Shown here piece by piece: positions 1-6,375 of a DNA stretch of 14,553 nt. The notes beneath the pieces are model-generated. The model had not been told where the DNA came from. It searched no databases and saw only the letters and a list, made by a program, of their open reading frames with translations. Position 1 is the first letter of the stretch, and each line of letters begins with the position of its first letter. The stretch comes from an uncultured Oscillospiraceae bacterium (GTDB lineage: Bacteria; Bacillota; Clostridia; Oscillospirales; Acutalibacteraceae): the NCBI GenBank assembly GCA_905198295.1, contig CAJKBW010000075.1:1-14553 (forward strand), written 5' to 3'. A program made the translations under genes and the position numbers.

Positions 1-36
1 GCTGGCGGGGTTTTTGCTGTCCATAAATATTTTTTT

Positions 37-63
37 GCCGGGGCATAGGCCCTGGCTTTTTTT
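37..63 (+). terminator. Rho-independent terminator of an upstream gene
   Basis: An 8-bp stem pairs GCCGGGGC (37-44) with GCCCTGGC (49-56), with one G-T wobble and a 4-base loop. Seven T follow directly (57-63). The T-run is on the plus strand only in the terminating position, so it ends a plus-strand gene lying left of the window. The first 15 bases (GGCGGGG then TTTTT) also look like the right arm of another terminator cut by the window edge, but its left arm cannot be seen. Confidence 0.72.
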
Positions 64-86
64 ATCGAAAAAATTTCTGGATGACG

Positions 87-116
87 GCATATTGGCCATG
101 AAAATGGTTCAGACTA
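87..116 (+). promoter_or_regulatory. Candidate sigma-F-type forespore promoter for the SpoIIQ-like gene
   Basis: GCATA (87-91), a 15-base spacer, and GTTCAGACTA (107-116) fit the sigma-F pattern GYWTA-N15-GGnnAnAnTR with one mismatch (T for the second G). Read with an 18-base spacer, the same site is also close to the sigma-G pattern (GYATR-N18-CATnnTA). spoIIQ is a sigma-F gene in Bacillus subtilis and Clostridioides difficile, so the match fits the downstream gene. A weaker sigma-A reading overlaps it: TTGGCC (92-97), 17 bases, TATTGT (115-120). The leader would be about 100 bases and holds a 6-bp hairpin, CCCGGC (168-173) with GCCGGG (181-186), without a T-run. Confidence 0.42.
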
Positions 117-226
117 TTGTCTAGACAGCGGCTGGATGCCGCACAGCTTGCCGATAAAGCCATGGTCCCCGGCGTGTTTAGCCGGGCAATGCAGACAATA
201 TCGGCAACAAAGAAAGGGGTATTCAG

Positions 227-973
227 ATGGGACAGATCCGGTTTGATAAAGACAAGCATACTAAAAAGAAATGGCTGTCCGGCAAAGGGTTTTATGTAGC
301 TCTGGCGGTCTGCCTGGTAGCTGTATGTGGGGTCGCGGTAGTTACCTTTATCGGAAGCCTGCCGGCCATATTCGGACAGGATACCTCCGATGCACCGGAA
401 ACCTCCGCTACCGAAAAGCCGGTGGATATGCCGGTGACCAATGTACCGGACGACCGCACAACTGCGAGCACGACCACCACGACGGCGCCGACCACCACAA
501 CAACCAAGGCAGACGTGCCGACAAATAACGATCCTATGCTGCTGCTTCTGCCGCTGACGAACGAAGTGATTGTCCCGTACAGCGACGGCAAGCCGGTGTT
601 TTCGGAAACCATGCAGGACTGGCGGGTGCATACTGGTGCCGATTTTAAAGGGGAGACCGGTCAGGATGTCAAAGCGATCGCAGATGGTACGATTACTTCT
701 ATAGACAGTGATCCGTTGTGGGGGGTCATTATTGTGGTCGATCATGGCAACGATATGCAGTCCCGCTACTGCGGTGCATCGCCGAGCGGCATTGAGGAAG
801 GCATGGCGGTGAAGGCCGGCCAGGTGATCGGGGTAGTATCGGATATTCCCTGCGAAACGGTAACCGGCCCGCATCTGCATCTGGAAATTATGGTGAAAGG
901 ACAACTGGTCGATCCGGTCAAGACCATCGGCCGGGAGGTTAAATATACCGATACCTCTTCGGAGGAAGAATAA
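227..973 (+). CDS. spoIIQ: SpoIIQ-like membrane-anchored M23 (LytM) endopeptidase
   Basis: A 248-residue protein with a short basic N-terminus, one membrane segment at about 22-44, a Thr-rich low-complexity linker (about 75-95), and a C-terminal M23/LytM domain (about 115-235). The zinc-peptidase residues are all present: HTGAD (H135, D139), DHG (H173) and HLHLE (H216, H218). The block DWRVHTGADF resembles the SpoIIQ subgroup of M23 proteins. In that family the protein sits in the forespore membrane, projects into the space around the forespore and binds SpoIIIAH to form the engulfment channel. The B. subtilis protein has lost a catalytic His, while clostridial ones usually keep the metal site, as here. 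ATG 227 has AGAAAGGGG about 7 bases upstream. A terminator lies on each side, so it is probably a single-gene unit. It could instead be another anchored M23 cell-wall hydrolase; the family is certain, the SpoIIQ role is inferred. Confidence 0.72.
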   Translation: MGQIRFDKDKHTKKKWLSGKGFYVALAVCLVAVCGVAVVTFIGSLPAIFGQDTSDAPETSATEKPVDMPVTNVPDDRTTASTTTTTAPTTTTTKADVPTNNDPMLLLLPLTNEVIVPYSDGKPVFSETMQDWRVHTGADFKGETGQDVKAIADGTITSIDSDPLWGVIIVVDHGNDMQSRYCGASPSGIEEGMAVKAGQVIGVVSDIPCETVTGPHLHLEIMVKGQLVDPVKTIGREVKYTDTSSEEE

Positions 974-1017
974 GCCTGCCCTCGGAAACCGCAGTGTTGC
1001 GGATCGGTCAGAAGGGC

Positions 1018-1069
1018 GCCCGACAGCCGAACGGAGATATTCCGTTCGGCTGTCGGGCATTCTCTATCT
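1018..1069 (+). terminator. Long perfect-stem terminator after the M23 gene
   Basis: An 18-bp perfect stem (1018-1035 with 1041-1058) with a 5-base loop lies 44 bases after the stop codon. The tail (ATTCTCTATCTT) is T-rich but interrupted, so termination would rely mainly on the very stable stem. Confidence 0.65.
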
Positions 1070-1097
1070 TACATTTCCGTAATCGGACCGTAAACAG

Positions 1098-1125
1098 TTG
1101 ACTTTTTTTCTCAGCCGGATATACT
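1098..1125 (+). promoter_or_regulatory. Sigma-A promoter for the small membrane protein
   Basis: TTGACT (1098-1103), a 16-base spacer and TATACT (1120-1125) match the housekeeping consensus at 5 of 6 positions in each box. Transcription would start near 1132, about 55 bases before the next start codon. Confidence 0.65.
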
Positions 1126-1186
1126 GAAAGCAGTACTCACCGGATGAACCCTCAGGGAAGCTTGTGGTATAAACGGGGGCTGCCAA

Positions 1187-1636
1187 ATGACGAGACTGCT
1201 CAGTTGGATGAAACGAAGAAAAGGGCTCTTTCTTGTTCTGATTCTTGCCGTGCTTTTGGCGGTCGGCCTTTTTCTGCCGCGGAGATTGAGCAGGCTGTGC
1301 CTGGAATCATCGGTGGAAAACTTAACTTCTGTGGAGGTGTATTGCCCGCCAAACGGTGGTGAAGGGGAATTTGAAGAGTATCATATTACACAGCCAGAGG
1401 AACTGGAAGCTTTGAAGACGCTTCTGCATTTGGGCTATGCCAGACCAAAGCTTTTTCACGTTGACTATGTGAACGGCGGCTTTGCAGGCTACGATTTTGT
1501 GTTTTACGAAAATTCCGTGTATAACGGGAATCGCGTGTATTTATTTACCGAAGACATCCTTGTGATAAACAACAGGCAGTATGTGCTGTACAGCCGCGAC
1601 TTCGCCGAACAGCTGCGGAGGTTACTGAAAGAATAA
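1187..1636 (+). CDS. Single-pass membrane protein of unknown function
   Basis: A 149-residue protein I do not recognise. It begins with a Lys/Arg-rich stretch, followed by one strong hydrophobic segment at about 13-30 (FLVLILAVLLAVGLFL) that acts as an uncleaved anchor or signal. The rest, about 31-149, is hydrophilic with alternating aromatic residues that suggest a small beta-rich domain outside the cell; no catalytic motif is visible. ATG 1187 has GGGGG 7 bases upstream. It has its own promoter and terminator, so it is a single-gene unit converging on the cobalamin genes. Confidence 0.7.
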   Translation: MTRLLSWMKRRKGLFLVLILAVLLAVGLFLPRRLSRLCLESSVENLTSVEVYCPPNGGEGEFEEYHITQPEELEALKTLLHLGYARPKLFHVDYVNGGFAGYDFVFYENSVYNGNRVYLFTEDILVINNRQYVLYSRDFAEQLRRLLKE

Positions 1637-1637
1637 G

Positions 1638-1684
1638 ACCCCATCGGTACGGACATTTGTCCGTGCTGATGGGGTTCGTTTTCA
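1638..1684. terminator. Bidirectional terminator between convergent units
   Basis: A stem of up to 18 positions pairs 1638-1655 with 1658-1675 (with G-T wobbles; the innermost pairs must open to make the loop). On the plus strand it is followed by TCGTTTTC, on the minus strand by CTTATTCTTT. It therefore can end both the membrane-protein gene and the minus-strand cob cluster, whose last stop codon starts at 1684. Confidence 0.7.
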
Positions 1685-2281
1685 TAAGGCACGGATGTCA
1701 GTGAGAACAAGCGTGTCCGTATCCATTCGCGCAGTAAAGCCTCCGCCGTTCGCCGACTGAAAGCGGTAAAAATCCTGCTCGTCAAGCCCTTGGCCCAGCG
1801 AAGAAAGCAGACTCATCAGACAGCCGCCGTGCGTTACCACAGCGGCCTGCCGCACGCCGCTGCATACAGCGTCCTGTGCAATCTGCCGCATGGCGCCTTT
1901 AAGCCGCTCGGCAAATTCCTGACCGCCTTCACCGCCCGGCGGCGGCGTCATGCCGGCGGTATCGATCCAGCACCGATACGCCGGGTTGTTCTTGAGCTGG
2001 TCATAGGTTTTGCCTTCAAAGCTGCCGAAATCCAGTTCGATGAGTGCCTGAAGAATGACCGGAACCAGCGCGGGAAACAATAGCCGCGCCGTCTCGCGGC
2101 AGCGGCACAGCGGGCTGGTATAGACGGCCTGTACCCGCGGGTACAGGCCGTCTGCCTGACGGGCGATCAGCATGCGCCGCCCATGCTCGGAAAGCGGCTG
2201 ATCGTCGTTCTGGCCGATATAGCGGCGTTCCTGGTTGCCGGCAGTCATACCGTGCCGAATAAATACAAGATCCAGAAGCAT
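1682..2281 (-). CDS. cobC: Histidine phosphatase, probable alpha-ribazole phosphatase CobC
   Basis: A 199-residue histidine phosphatase of the phosphoglycerate-mutase-like fold. The catalytic RHG lies at residues 9-11 (H10 is the phospho-accepting His), arginines of the phosphate pocket at R60/R62, the general acid region at E82 (ELDFGSFEG), and the second His at THGG (H151). The family includes CobC, which removes the 5'-phosphate from alpha-ribazole phosphate or adenosylcobalamin phosphate. The position directly after cobT and cobS supports this role over a general phosphatase. The start is ATG 2281, with AGGAG overlapping the cobS stop; the open frame continues far upstream through cobS, but that extension is a shadow. 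Confidence 0.82.
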   Translation of the reverse strand: MLLDLVFIRHGMTAGNQERRYIGQNDDQPLSEHGRRMLIARQADGLYPRVQAVYTSPLCRCRETARLLFPALVPVILQALIELDFGSFEGKTYDQLKNNPAYRCWIDTAGMTPPPGGEGGQEFAERLKGAMRQIAQDAVCSGVRQAAVVTHGGCLMSLLSSLGQGLDEQDFYRFQSANGGGFTARMDTDTLVLTDIRAL

Positions 2282-2292
2282 AGATATTCTCC

Positions 2293-3078
2293 TTACTTCA
2301 CAAACAGTGAGCAGACAGCGAGCGTCATCAGCAGGATTCCCTGCGACAGCTCGACATAAAACCCCAGCAGATCGCCGGTCACACCGCCGAACTGGCCGAT
2401 CACCAGATGGCGGTACCAAAGGAAAAACAGGACGGCAGACAAAGCAGCTGCCGCAGCGGCAATTAGGCCGGCTACGCCGCCGAAAAGGAAACCGGCGCCG
2501 AGCAGGAGGATGAGCGACACAGCGGCCTCCACAATACCCAGTATGCGCACGCCTTTGGCGGCACGGTCCGCAAACAGAACCCCCAGCGTGCTGGTTGGTG
2601 TGTAGGGGAGGCGGCTGCCTGCGATTACGGTAAAGCTGCGGGAAACGATATACACCATACAGCCCAGCGGCAGCAGCGCCGGTCTTTGCATCAGCTGGCA
2701 CCACGCGCCGACTTCGCACAGCAGCAGTCCACTGCAGCAGAGTACAGCGAAGGGGCCGCAATGCGGATCCTTCATGATCTTCAGCCGCGTTTCCCGGTCG
2801 CGGCGGGAAAAAATACCGTCCGCTGCATCGAGAAAGCCATCCATATGAAAGCCGCCGGCGATTACGATGGGAAGGAGAACGGCCAGAGCGGCAAAAAAGA
2901 CCGGACTGGCAGCAAAATGCAGCGTCAGGGCGCTCCAGCCGCCGACGAGCAGCGTGCAGACCACCCCAACCACCGGCAGAAAGCCGAGCGACCAGCGCAT
3001 GTTGTCTTCTTTCCATTCCACCTGCGGCATCGGAATCACCGAATACATCGACAGGGCGATAATCAGGGAGGAAAGCAC
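2293..3078 (-). CDS. cobS: Adenosylcobinamide-GDP ribazoletransferase (cobalamin synthase) CobS
   Basis: A 261-residue polytopic membrane protein. Family signatures are GGFHMDGFLDAADG (75-88), the Asp-rich metal and substrate site, and GGVTGDLLG (231-239). About six or seven hydrophobic segments fit the usual topology, and the length is typical. CobS joins adenosylcobinamide-GDP to alpha-ribazole or its phosphate at the cytoplasmic membrane. The start is GTG 3078, with AAAGGGG 8 bases upstream, 27 bases after the cobT stop. The stop overlaps the ribosome binding site of the phosphatase gene, so the three genes form one transcript. Confidence 0.93.
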   Translation of the reverse strand: MLSSLIIALSMYSVIPMPQVEWKEDNMRWSLGFLPVVGVVCTLLVGGWSALTLHFAASPVFFAALAVLLPIVIAGGFHMDGFLDAADGIFSRRDRETRLKIMKDPHCGPFAVLCCSGLLLCEVGAWCQLMQRPALLPLGCMVYIVSRSFTVIAGSRLPYTPTSTLGVLFADRAAKGVRILGIVEAAVSLILLLGAGFLFGGVAGLIAAAAAALSAVLFFLWYRHLVIGQFGGVTGDLLGFYVELSQGILLMTLAVCSLFVK

Positions 3079-3105
3079 AGCAACAGCCCCTTTCGGCAGC
3101 GGAAT

Positions 3106-4134
3106 TTAAATTTCGTCGATCCCGACGACCTGTTCATAGGCCTCCAGAGCGCGGTCGAACAGTCCGGCAGCCAGTGCCGCGCCGGTTCCTTCACCCAGGC
3201 ACATGCCAGCGGAAAGCAGCGGCTGCAGATCGAGTGCGTCGAGCTGCATACGGGCGGACGGTTCGGCCGAGCAATGCGACGGCAGCAGATAGGCCTGCAC
3301 CGCGGGCGCCAGCCGGACGGCGCACAGCGCCGCAGCGCCGGCAATCACCCCATCTACCACAGCGGCGATGCCCGCTGCAGCAGCCCCGAGAAAGGCACCG
3401 CACAGTGCAGCCAGATCCAGACCGCCTACTTTGCTCAGCACATCGATGGGATCCTTTGGATTCGGACGATTGCCGTCAATCGCCCGGCGGATAACCGAAG
3501 CCTTGTGAGCCATGCGTTCGGCGGAACCGGCACCGCGGCTGACCGTCTGCTCGGCCGGCCGCTGCAGAAGCACGGCAGAAACCGCGCTGGAGGTAGTGGT
3601 ATTGCCGATGCCCATCTCACCAAGAATAAGCAGCCGAACACCGTCGGCTGCGGCATCTAGGGCAAACTGTGCGCCGCACAGAATCGCACGCTCGCATTCT
3701 TCCCGGGTCATCGCGGGACCATGCGTCATATTGGCCGTGCCCGGCCGGATTTTCCGCTTTACAACGCGCGGCTCATCATAGGGACAGGCGATGCCGACAT
3801 CGATCACCACGACGTCCGCGCCGGCTGCCCGTGAAAATACGTTGATGGTACCGCCGCCGCGGGCAAAATTCACCGCCTGCGCCGCGGTGACAGACTGGGC
3901 CGAAGGGGAGACCTGTTCTTCGAGCACCCCATTGTCCGCGCAGAATACCAGCGTGCGCTTTTTCGTCAGGGTGGGATGCGCGGTATGCTGTATACCGGCC
4001 AGACGAATGACCGCCCACTCCAGCGCACCGAGGCTGCCGGGAAGTTTCGCGAGGCTGTCCCAACGCTTCTCAGCTTCCTGCTGTGCGAGGGTATCGGGCG
4101 CCGGAATCTGTCGGATGAGCGACGCAATCGTCAT
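3106..4134 (-). CDS. cobT: Nicotinate-nucleotide-dimethylbenzimidazole phosphoribosyltransferase CobT
   Basis: A 342-residue cytoplasmic enzyme that moves phosphoribose from nicotinate mononucleotide to the lower-ligand base, giving alpha-ribazole phosphate. Diagnostic motifs are LPGSLG (31-36), the substrate loop GEMGIGNTT (172-180), and LGEGTGAAL near the C-terminus with the catalytic-base Glu at E315. The length is typical. ATG 4134 is chosen because AAAGGAAG lies about 8 bases upstream and the family N-terminus starts there; the open frame runs 42 codons further but crosses the promoter. It is first in a cobT-cobS-cobC unit. Confidence 0.93.
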   Translation of the reverse strand: MTIASLIRQIPAPDTLAQQEAEKRWDSLAKLPGSLGALEWAVIRLAGIQHTAHPTLTKKRTLVFCADNGVLEEQVSPSAQSVTAAQAVNFARGGGTINVFSRAAGADVVVIDVGIACPYDEPRVVKRKIRPGTANMTHGPAMTREECERAILCGAQFALDAAADGVRLLILGEMGIGNTTTSSAVSAVLLQRPAEQTVSRGAGSAERMAHKASVIRRAIDGNRPNPKDPIDVLSKVGGLDLAALCGAFLGAAAAGIAAVVDGVIAGAAALCAVRLAPAVQAYLLPSHCSAEPSARMQLDALDLQPLLSAGMCLGEGTGAALAAGLFDRALEAYEQVVGIDEI

Positions 4135-4174
4135 GGACTGATCTTCCTTTCGCTGTACGGACTGCATGCGTTTC

Positions 4175-4203
4175 ATTGTAGCACAAGTTCTCCGGCGCTT
4201 CAA
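4175..4203 (-). promoter_or_regulatory. Sigma-A promoter of the cobTSC unit
   Basis: On the minus strand, TTGAAG (4203-4198), 17 bases, then TACAAT (4180-4175). The start of transcription would be near 4168, leaving a leader of only about 35 bases. That is too short for a cobalamin riboswitch. The -35 box lies in the loop of the hairpin at 4192-4210. Confidence 0.6.
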
Positions 4204-4210
4204 TCGCCGG
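4192..4210 (-). other. Hairpin overlapping the cobT promoter -35 box
   Basis: CCGGCG (4192-4197) and CGCCGG (4205-4210) form a perfect 6-bp stem around a 7-base loop that contains the -35 hexamer. It lies 3 bases after the stop of the nitrilase-family gene. It could be a weak terminator for that gene (no T-run follows) or an operator for cobT. Neither is proven. Confidence 0.35.
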
Positions 4211-4213
4211 CGG

Positions 4214-5092
4214 TCATTTCCGATAATCGCTGCGGATGAATGGCTCGCGGATCGTTTCATCTATGAGCAGGTGGTATTTCTGCGGGTGGCGGTAGGCATT
4301 GCCGTGAACCTCGGTCCGGCGGTATTCCCGCAGTCTGTCCAGATCGAATTCCGCCAGACAGATGTCCTCTTCGCTGCCCGCTTCCAAAATACAGGTGTCC
4401 CGGGAACCGGGCTGATCCGGCAGATAGGCGATGCCGTCGAAGGCGGAGGAATGTCCATTGCAGTCCGGCTGCCCGTCGGGATAGTTGCAGGTGGCGATGC
4501 CCAGCATATTTTCGTACGCCCTGCTGCGCAGCTGGGAAAGGCGGTTGATTTCCATCGGGCAGGCGTTGGGAACCAAAAGAATTTCCGCCCCCTTGAGCAT
4601 CAGAATCCGTGCGCTTTCCGGGAATTCCCGGTCATAGCAGATCATGGCGCCGATTTTTACCATGCCGTTTGCGGTATCCAGATCCCCGACGTAAAACTCT
4701 CCTCCCGGCGTCAGCCGGCACTCTTCACCGAAATCGCAGGTGTGCACCTTGGCATAAGTCCACACCCGCTTTCCGTACCGGTCAAACAGCACGACGGTAT
4801 TGCGCGGAAGGGGTTCATACTGTTCCAGAAAGGTGATCGCAATAGCCATATCCAGCTCTGCCGCCAGCGCACCGAAAGTCTGGACAAACGCACCATCCAC
4901 CGGAACAGCGGCCGCTTTCAGCTGACCAATATCTTCAGGGATTCGGTATCCGCAGTTCCACATTTCCGGAAAGAGAGCGATGTCTGCTCCTGCTGCTTTT
5001 GCTTGACGGCAGGCTGAAATGCCTTTTTTCATCGTTTCTTCCGGCGTACTTCCCGGCAGCAGCTGCAACAAGGCAACGGTGAATTTTGTCAT
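4214..5092 (-). CDS. Carbon-nitrogen hydrolase (nitrilase superfamily)
   Basis: A 292-residue cytoplasmic enzyme of the nitrilase/amidase fold. The Glu-Lys-Cys triad is complete: E43 in LFPEMW, K115 in YAKVHTCDF and C152 in ICYDREFPE. The superfamily cleaves non-peptide C-N bonds, for example omega-amides, N-carbamoyl compounds or N-carbamoylputrescine. The exact substrate cannot be read from the sequence. ATG 5092 is chosen for the strong AGAGGTGG 5-6 bases upstream and the typical N-terminus; an upstream extension of 22 codons would cross the promoter. The gene has its own promoter, and its relation to the cobalamin genes behind it may be only positional. Confidence 0.88.
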   Translation of the reverse strand: MTKFTVALLQLLPGSTPEETMKKGISACRQAKAAGADIALFPEMWNCGYRIPEDIGQLKAAAVPVDGAFVQTFGALAAELDMAIAITFLEQYEPLPRNTVVLFDRYGKRVWTYAKVHTCDFGEECRLTPGGEFYVGDLDTANGMVKIGAMICYDREFPESARILMLKGAEILLVPNACPMEINRLSQLRSRAYENMLGIATCNYPDGQPDCNGHSSAFDGIAYLPDQPGSRDTCILEAGSEEDICLAEFDLDRLREYRRTEVHGNAYRHPQKYHLLIDETIREPFIRSDYRK

Positions 5093-5129
5093 GCGGTCCA
5101 CCTCTTTTTTGCATGTGTTCTTTCTGTTC

Positions 5130-5158
5130 ATCCTAACACATCCGTTTGGCAGGATCAA
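5130..5158 (-). promoter_or_regulatory. Sigma-A promoter of the nitrilase-family gene
   Basis: On the minus strand, TTGATC (5158-5153), 17 bases, TAGGAT (5135-5130), with TGT just before the -10 box giving an extended -10 (TGn). The leader is about 30 bases. Confidence 0.5.
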
Positions 5159-5184
5159 GCCGTGAGAAGAAAAATGCGAAAAGG

Positions 5185-5213
5185 TTGTCTTTTGCCTGGG
5201 AGGATGGTATAAT
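5185..5213 (+). promoter_or_regulatory. Sigma-A promoter of the DivIVA-like gene
   Basis: TTGTCT (5185-5190), a 17-base spacer and a perfect TATAAT (5208-5213). It is back-to-back with the promoter of the nitrilase-family gene. Transcription would start near 5220, about 50 bases before the start codon. The leader contains a small GGGC/GCCC hairpin (5240-5252). Confidence 0.72.
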
Positions 5214-5268
5214 AAGCTGTCTTATTGTGACGGGATAAAGGGCATCAGGCCCAAAAAAGGAGGCTGTG

Positions 5269-6192
5269 ATGATGGAAGAGTCGGGAAGCTTTCGCACCAG
5301 TATGCGTGGTTTTCACAAACAGGATGTATTAAATTATATCGACGCCCTGCAGGCGGCGCACGTCCAGGAAACCGAAGCGCTCCGGCAGCAGGCGGAAAAC
5401 GCGGAGAAACAGCTGTCCGCGGCAGTTGAGGATAAAGCGGCTTTGCAGAAAAAGACGGAAGAGCTGGAAGCCGGGCTGGAAACGTGCAGACAGCAGGCGG
5501 AAAGGGTGCCGCAACTTCAGCAGCTGCTGGAGGAGCGCGGCAGGCAGCTCGAAGAGGTCAACCGCATATTGCAGAGCATTCAGCAAAAAAATGTGCAGCT
5601 GGAGCTGCGGGCGAAGGCAGCTGAGCAGCGCAGCGCCGCACAGCAGGAAGCTGCTGCTAAAGCAGCTGAACAGGCGGATACGCTGCGGCGGCTTTCCGAA
5701 GAAAACCGGCAGCTTAAGGAGGAGCTGGAGGCTTTGCGCCGGCAGGCGGAGGTCAGCTCGAGCGGCAAGGAAGCACTGAACAAGGAGAATGTGCGGCTTA
5801 GCGAGGAAAACCGGCGTTTTGGCAATCGGCTTGCTGAGCTGGAGGCGGAAAATAAGCGCTATACCGATATGGTAGGGGACGTGGGCACATTTATTGTCGA
5901 GATACGTTCTCTCGGGCAGAGCTTCCTCGAAGCGGCCTATAAGCGCAGCGAAGGCTGCCTGGATGCACTCGACGACGCTGTGGCGGAGTTGGAGTGCCAG
6001 GTTGGCGAGGCAAAAACCGCGATGGAGGACGCCCGTACAGCGCTCAGCGACTGCAGTTCATCTGCCGGCGTACGGCTGGAAGAGCTGGTGCAGAAGCTTG
6101 AGGACGCAGCATCCACGATGGAACCCGACCGCACACAAAGCTCCGGGGCTGACGGCGCTGCGGCGCCGGAGGCCGGACAATTTTTTCGCTGA
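5269..6192 (+). CDS. DivIVA-domain coiled-coil protein, C-terminus probably frameshifted
   Basis: A 307-residue protein. The first about 30 residues carry a DivIVA/GpsB-like start (MRGFHKQDVLNYIDAL), the part that in this family binds curved membrane or division partners. A long Glu/Gln/Ala-rich coiled coil follows (about 28-200), then another helical stretch (about 205-270) and an Ala/Gly/Pro-rich end. Such proteins are usually polar or septal scaffolds. Starts GTG 5266, ATG 5269 and ATG 5272 are adjacent; AAGGAGG ends at 5263, so either ATG is well placed. The frame stops at TGA 6190-6192 just after a T6 tract. The frame one base on runs open for 52 more codons and ends 29 bases before the next gene, with a plausible tail. 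The intact product may therefore be about 358 residues. Confidence 0.82.
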   Translation: MMEESGSFRTSMRGFHKQDVLNYIDALQAAHVQETEALRQQAENAEKQLSAAVEDKAALQKKTEELEAGLETCRQQAERVPQLQQLLEERGRQLEEVNRILQSIQQKNVQLELRAKAAEQRSAAQQEAAAKAAEQADTLRRLSEENRQLKEELEALRRQAEVSSSGKEALNKENVRLSEENRRFGNRLAELEAENKRYTDMVGDVGTFIVEIRSLGQSFLEAAYKRSEGCLDALDDAVAELECQVGEAKTAMEDARTALSDCSSSAGVRLEELVQKLEDAASTMEPDRTQSSGADGAAAPEAGQFFR

Positions 6193-6346
6193 GCCGCGGA
6201 CCGATTCCGCCGCCGAGCCTTCGTCTGCTCAGCGGCTGGAGCGGCCGGAAAGCGGCAGTCAAACGACACATGTCCGTACCGGAATAACCGGCACCCGCCG
6301 CAGCGGTTTGCTGGAGACGATACGGCGGATACTGGATTTCTTTTGA
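6185..6346 (+). other. Out-of-frame 3' extension of the DivIVA-like gene
   Basis: Read from TTC 6185 in the +1 frame, this gives 52 residues beginning AEPRTDSAAEPSSAQ and ending in a basic amphipathic helix, SGLLETIRRILDFF, then TGA 6344-6346. About 65% of third codon positions are G or C, like the neighbouring genes. There is no start codon or ribosome binding site for a separate gene here. Losing one T from the tract 6181-6186 would fuse it to the DivIVA-like protein. It may reflect a sequencing error, a real mutation or +1 frameshifting at TTT TTT CGC. Confidence 0.5.
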
Positions 6347-6375
6347 GAGCAAAGGACGAAAGGTGGACTGCCCGG

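Noticed and set aside
174..200. Second sigma-F-like reading, GTTTA (176-180) with GCAGACAATA (191-200)
   Set aside because: The spacer is only 10 bases, too short for a sigma-F or sigma-G promoter; the site at 87-116 fits better.
117..299. Small 60-residue plus-strand open frame before the M23 gene
   Set aside because: It overlaps the start of the M23 gene in another frame, lacks a ribosome binding site and has no gene-like composition.
460..520. ACC/ACG repeat in the M23 gene as a functional DNA repeat
   Set aside because: It encodes a Thr-rich linker between the membrane anchor and the peptidase domain, which is a common protein feature.
62..1060. 332-residue minus-strand open frame opposite the M23 gene
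   Set aside because: It is Arg/His-rich low-quality sequence with no binding site and runs through two terminators; the plus-strand M23 gene has clear catalytic motifs.
2282..3016. Open frame extending the CobC phosphatase upstream through cobS (444 residues in total)
   Set aside because: The extension is Arg/Pro-rich, is antisense to nothing but out of frame with cobS, and ATG 2281 has a clear AGGAG site and the expected RHG-proximal N-terminus. It is a shadow of cobS.
2686..3660. 324-residue plus-strand open frame opposite cobS and cobT
   Set aside because: Gln/Arg/Pro-rich composition typical of an antisense shadow; the minus strand holds unmistakable CobS and CobT.
4135..4260. 42-codon N-terminal extension of CobT
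   Set aside because: It crosses the promoter and is basic and unlike the family; ATG 4134 has a good ribosome binding site.
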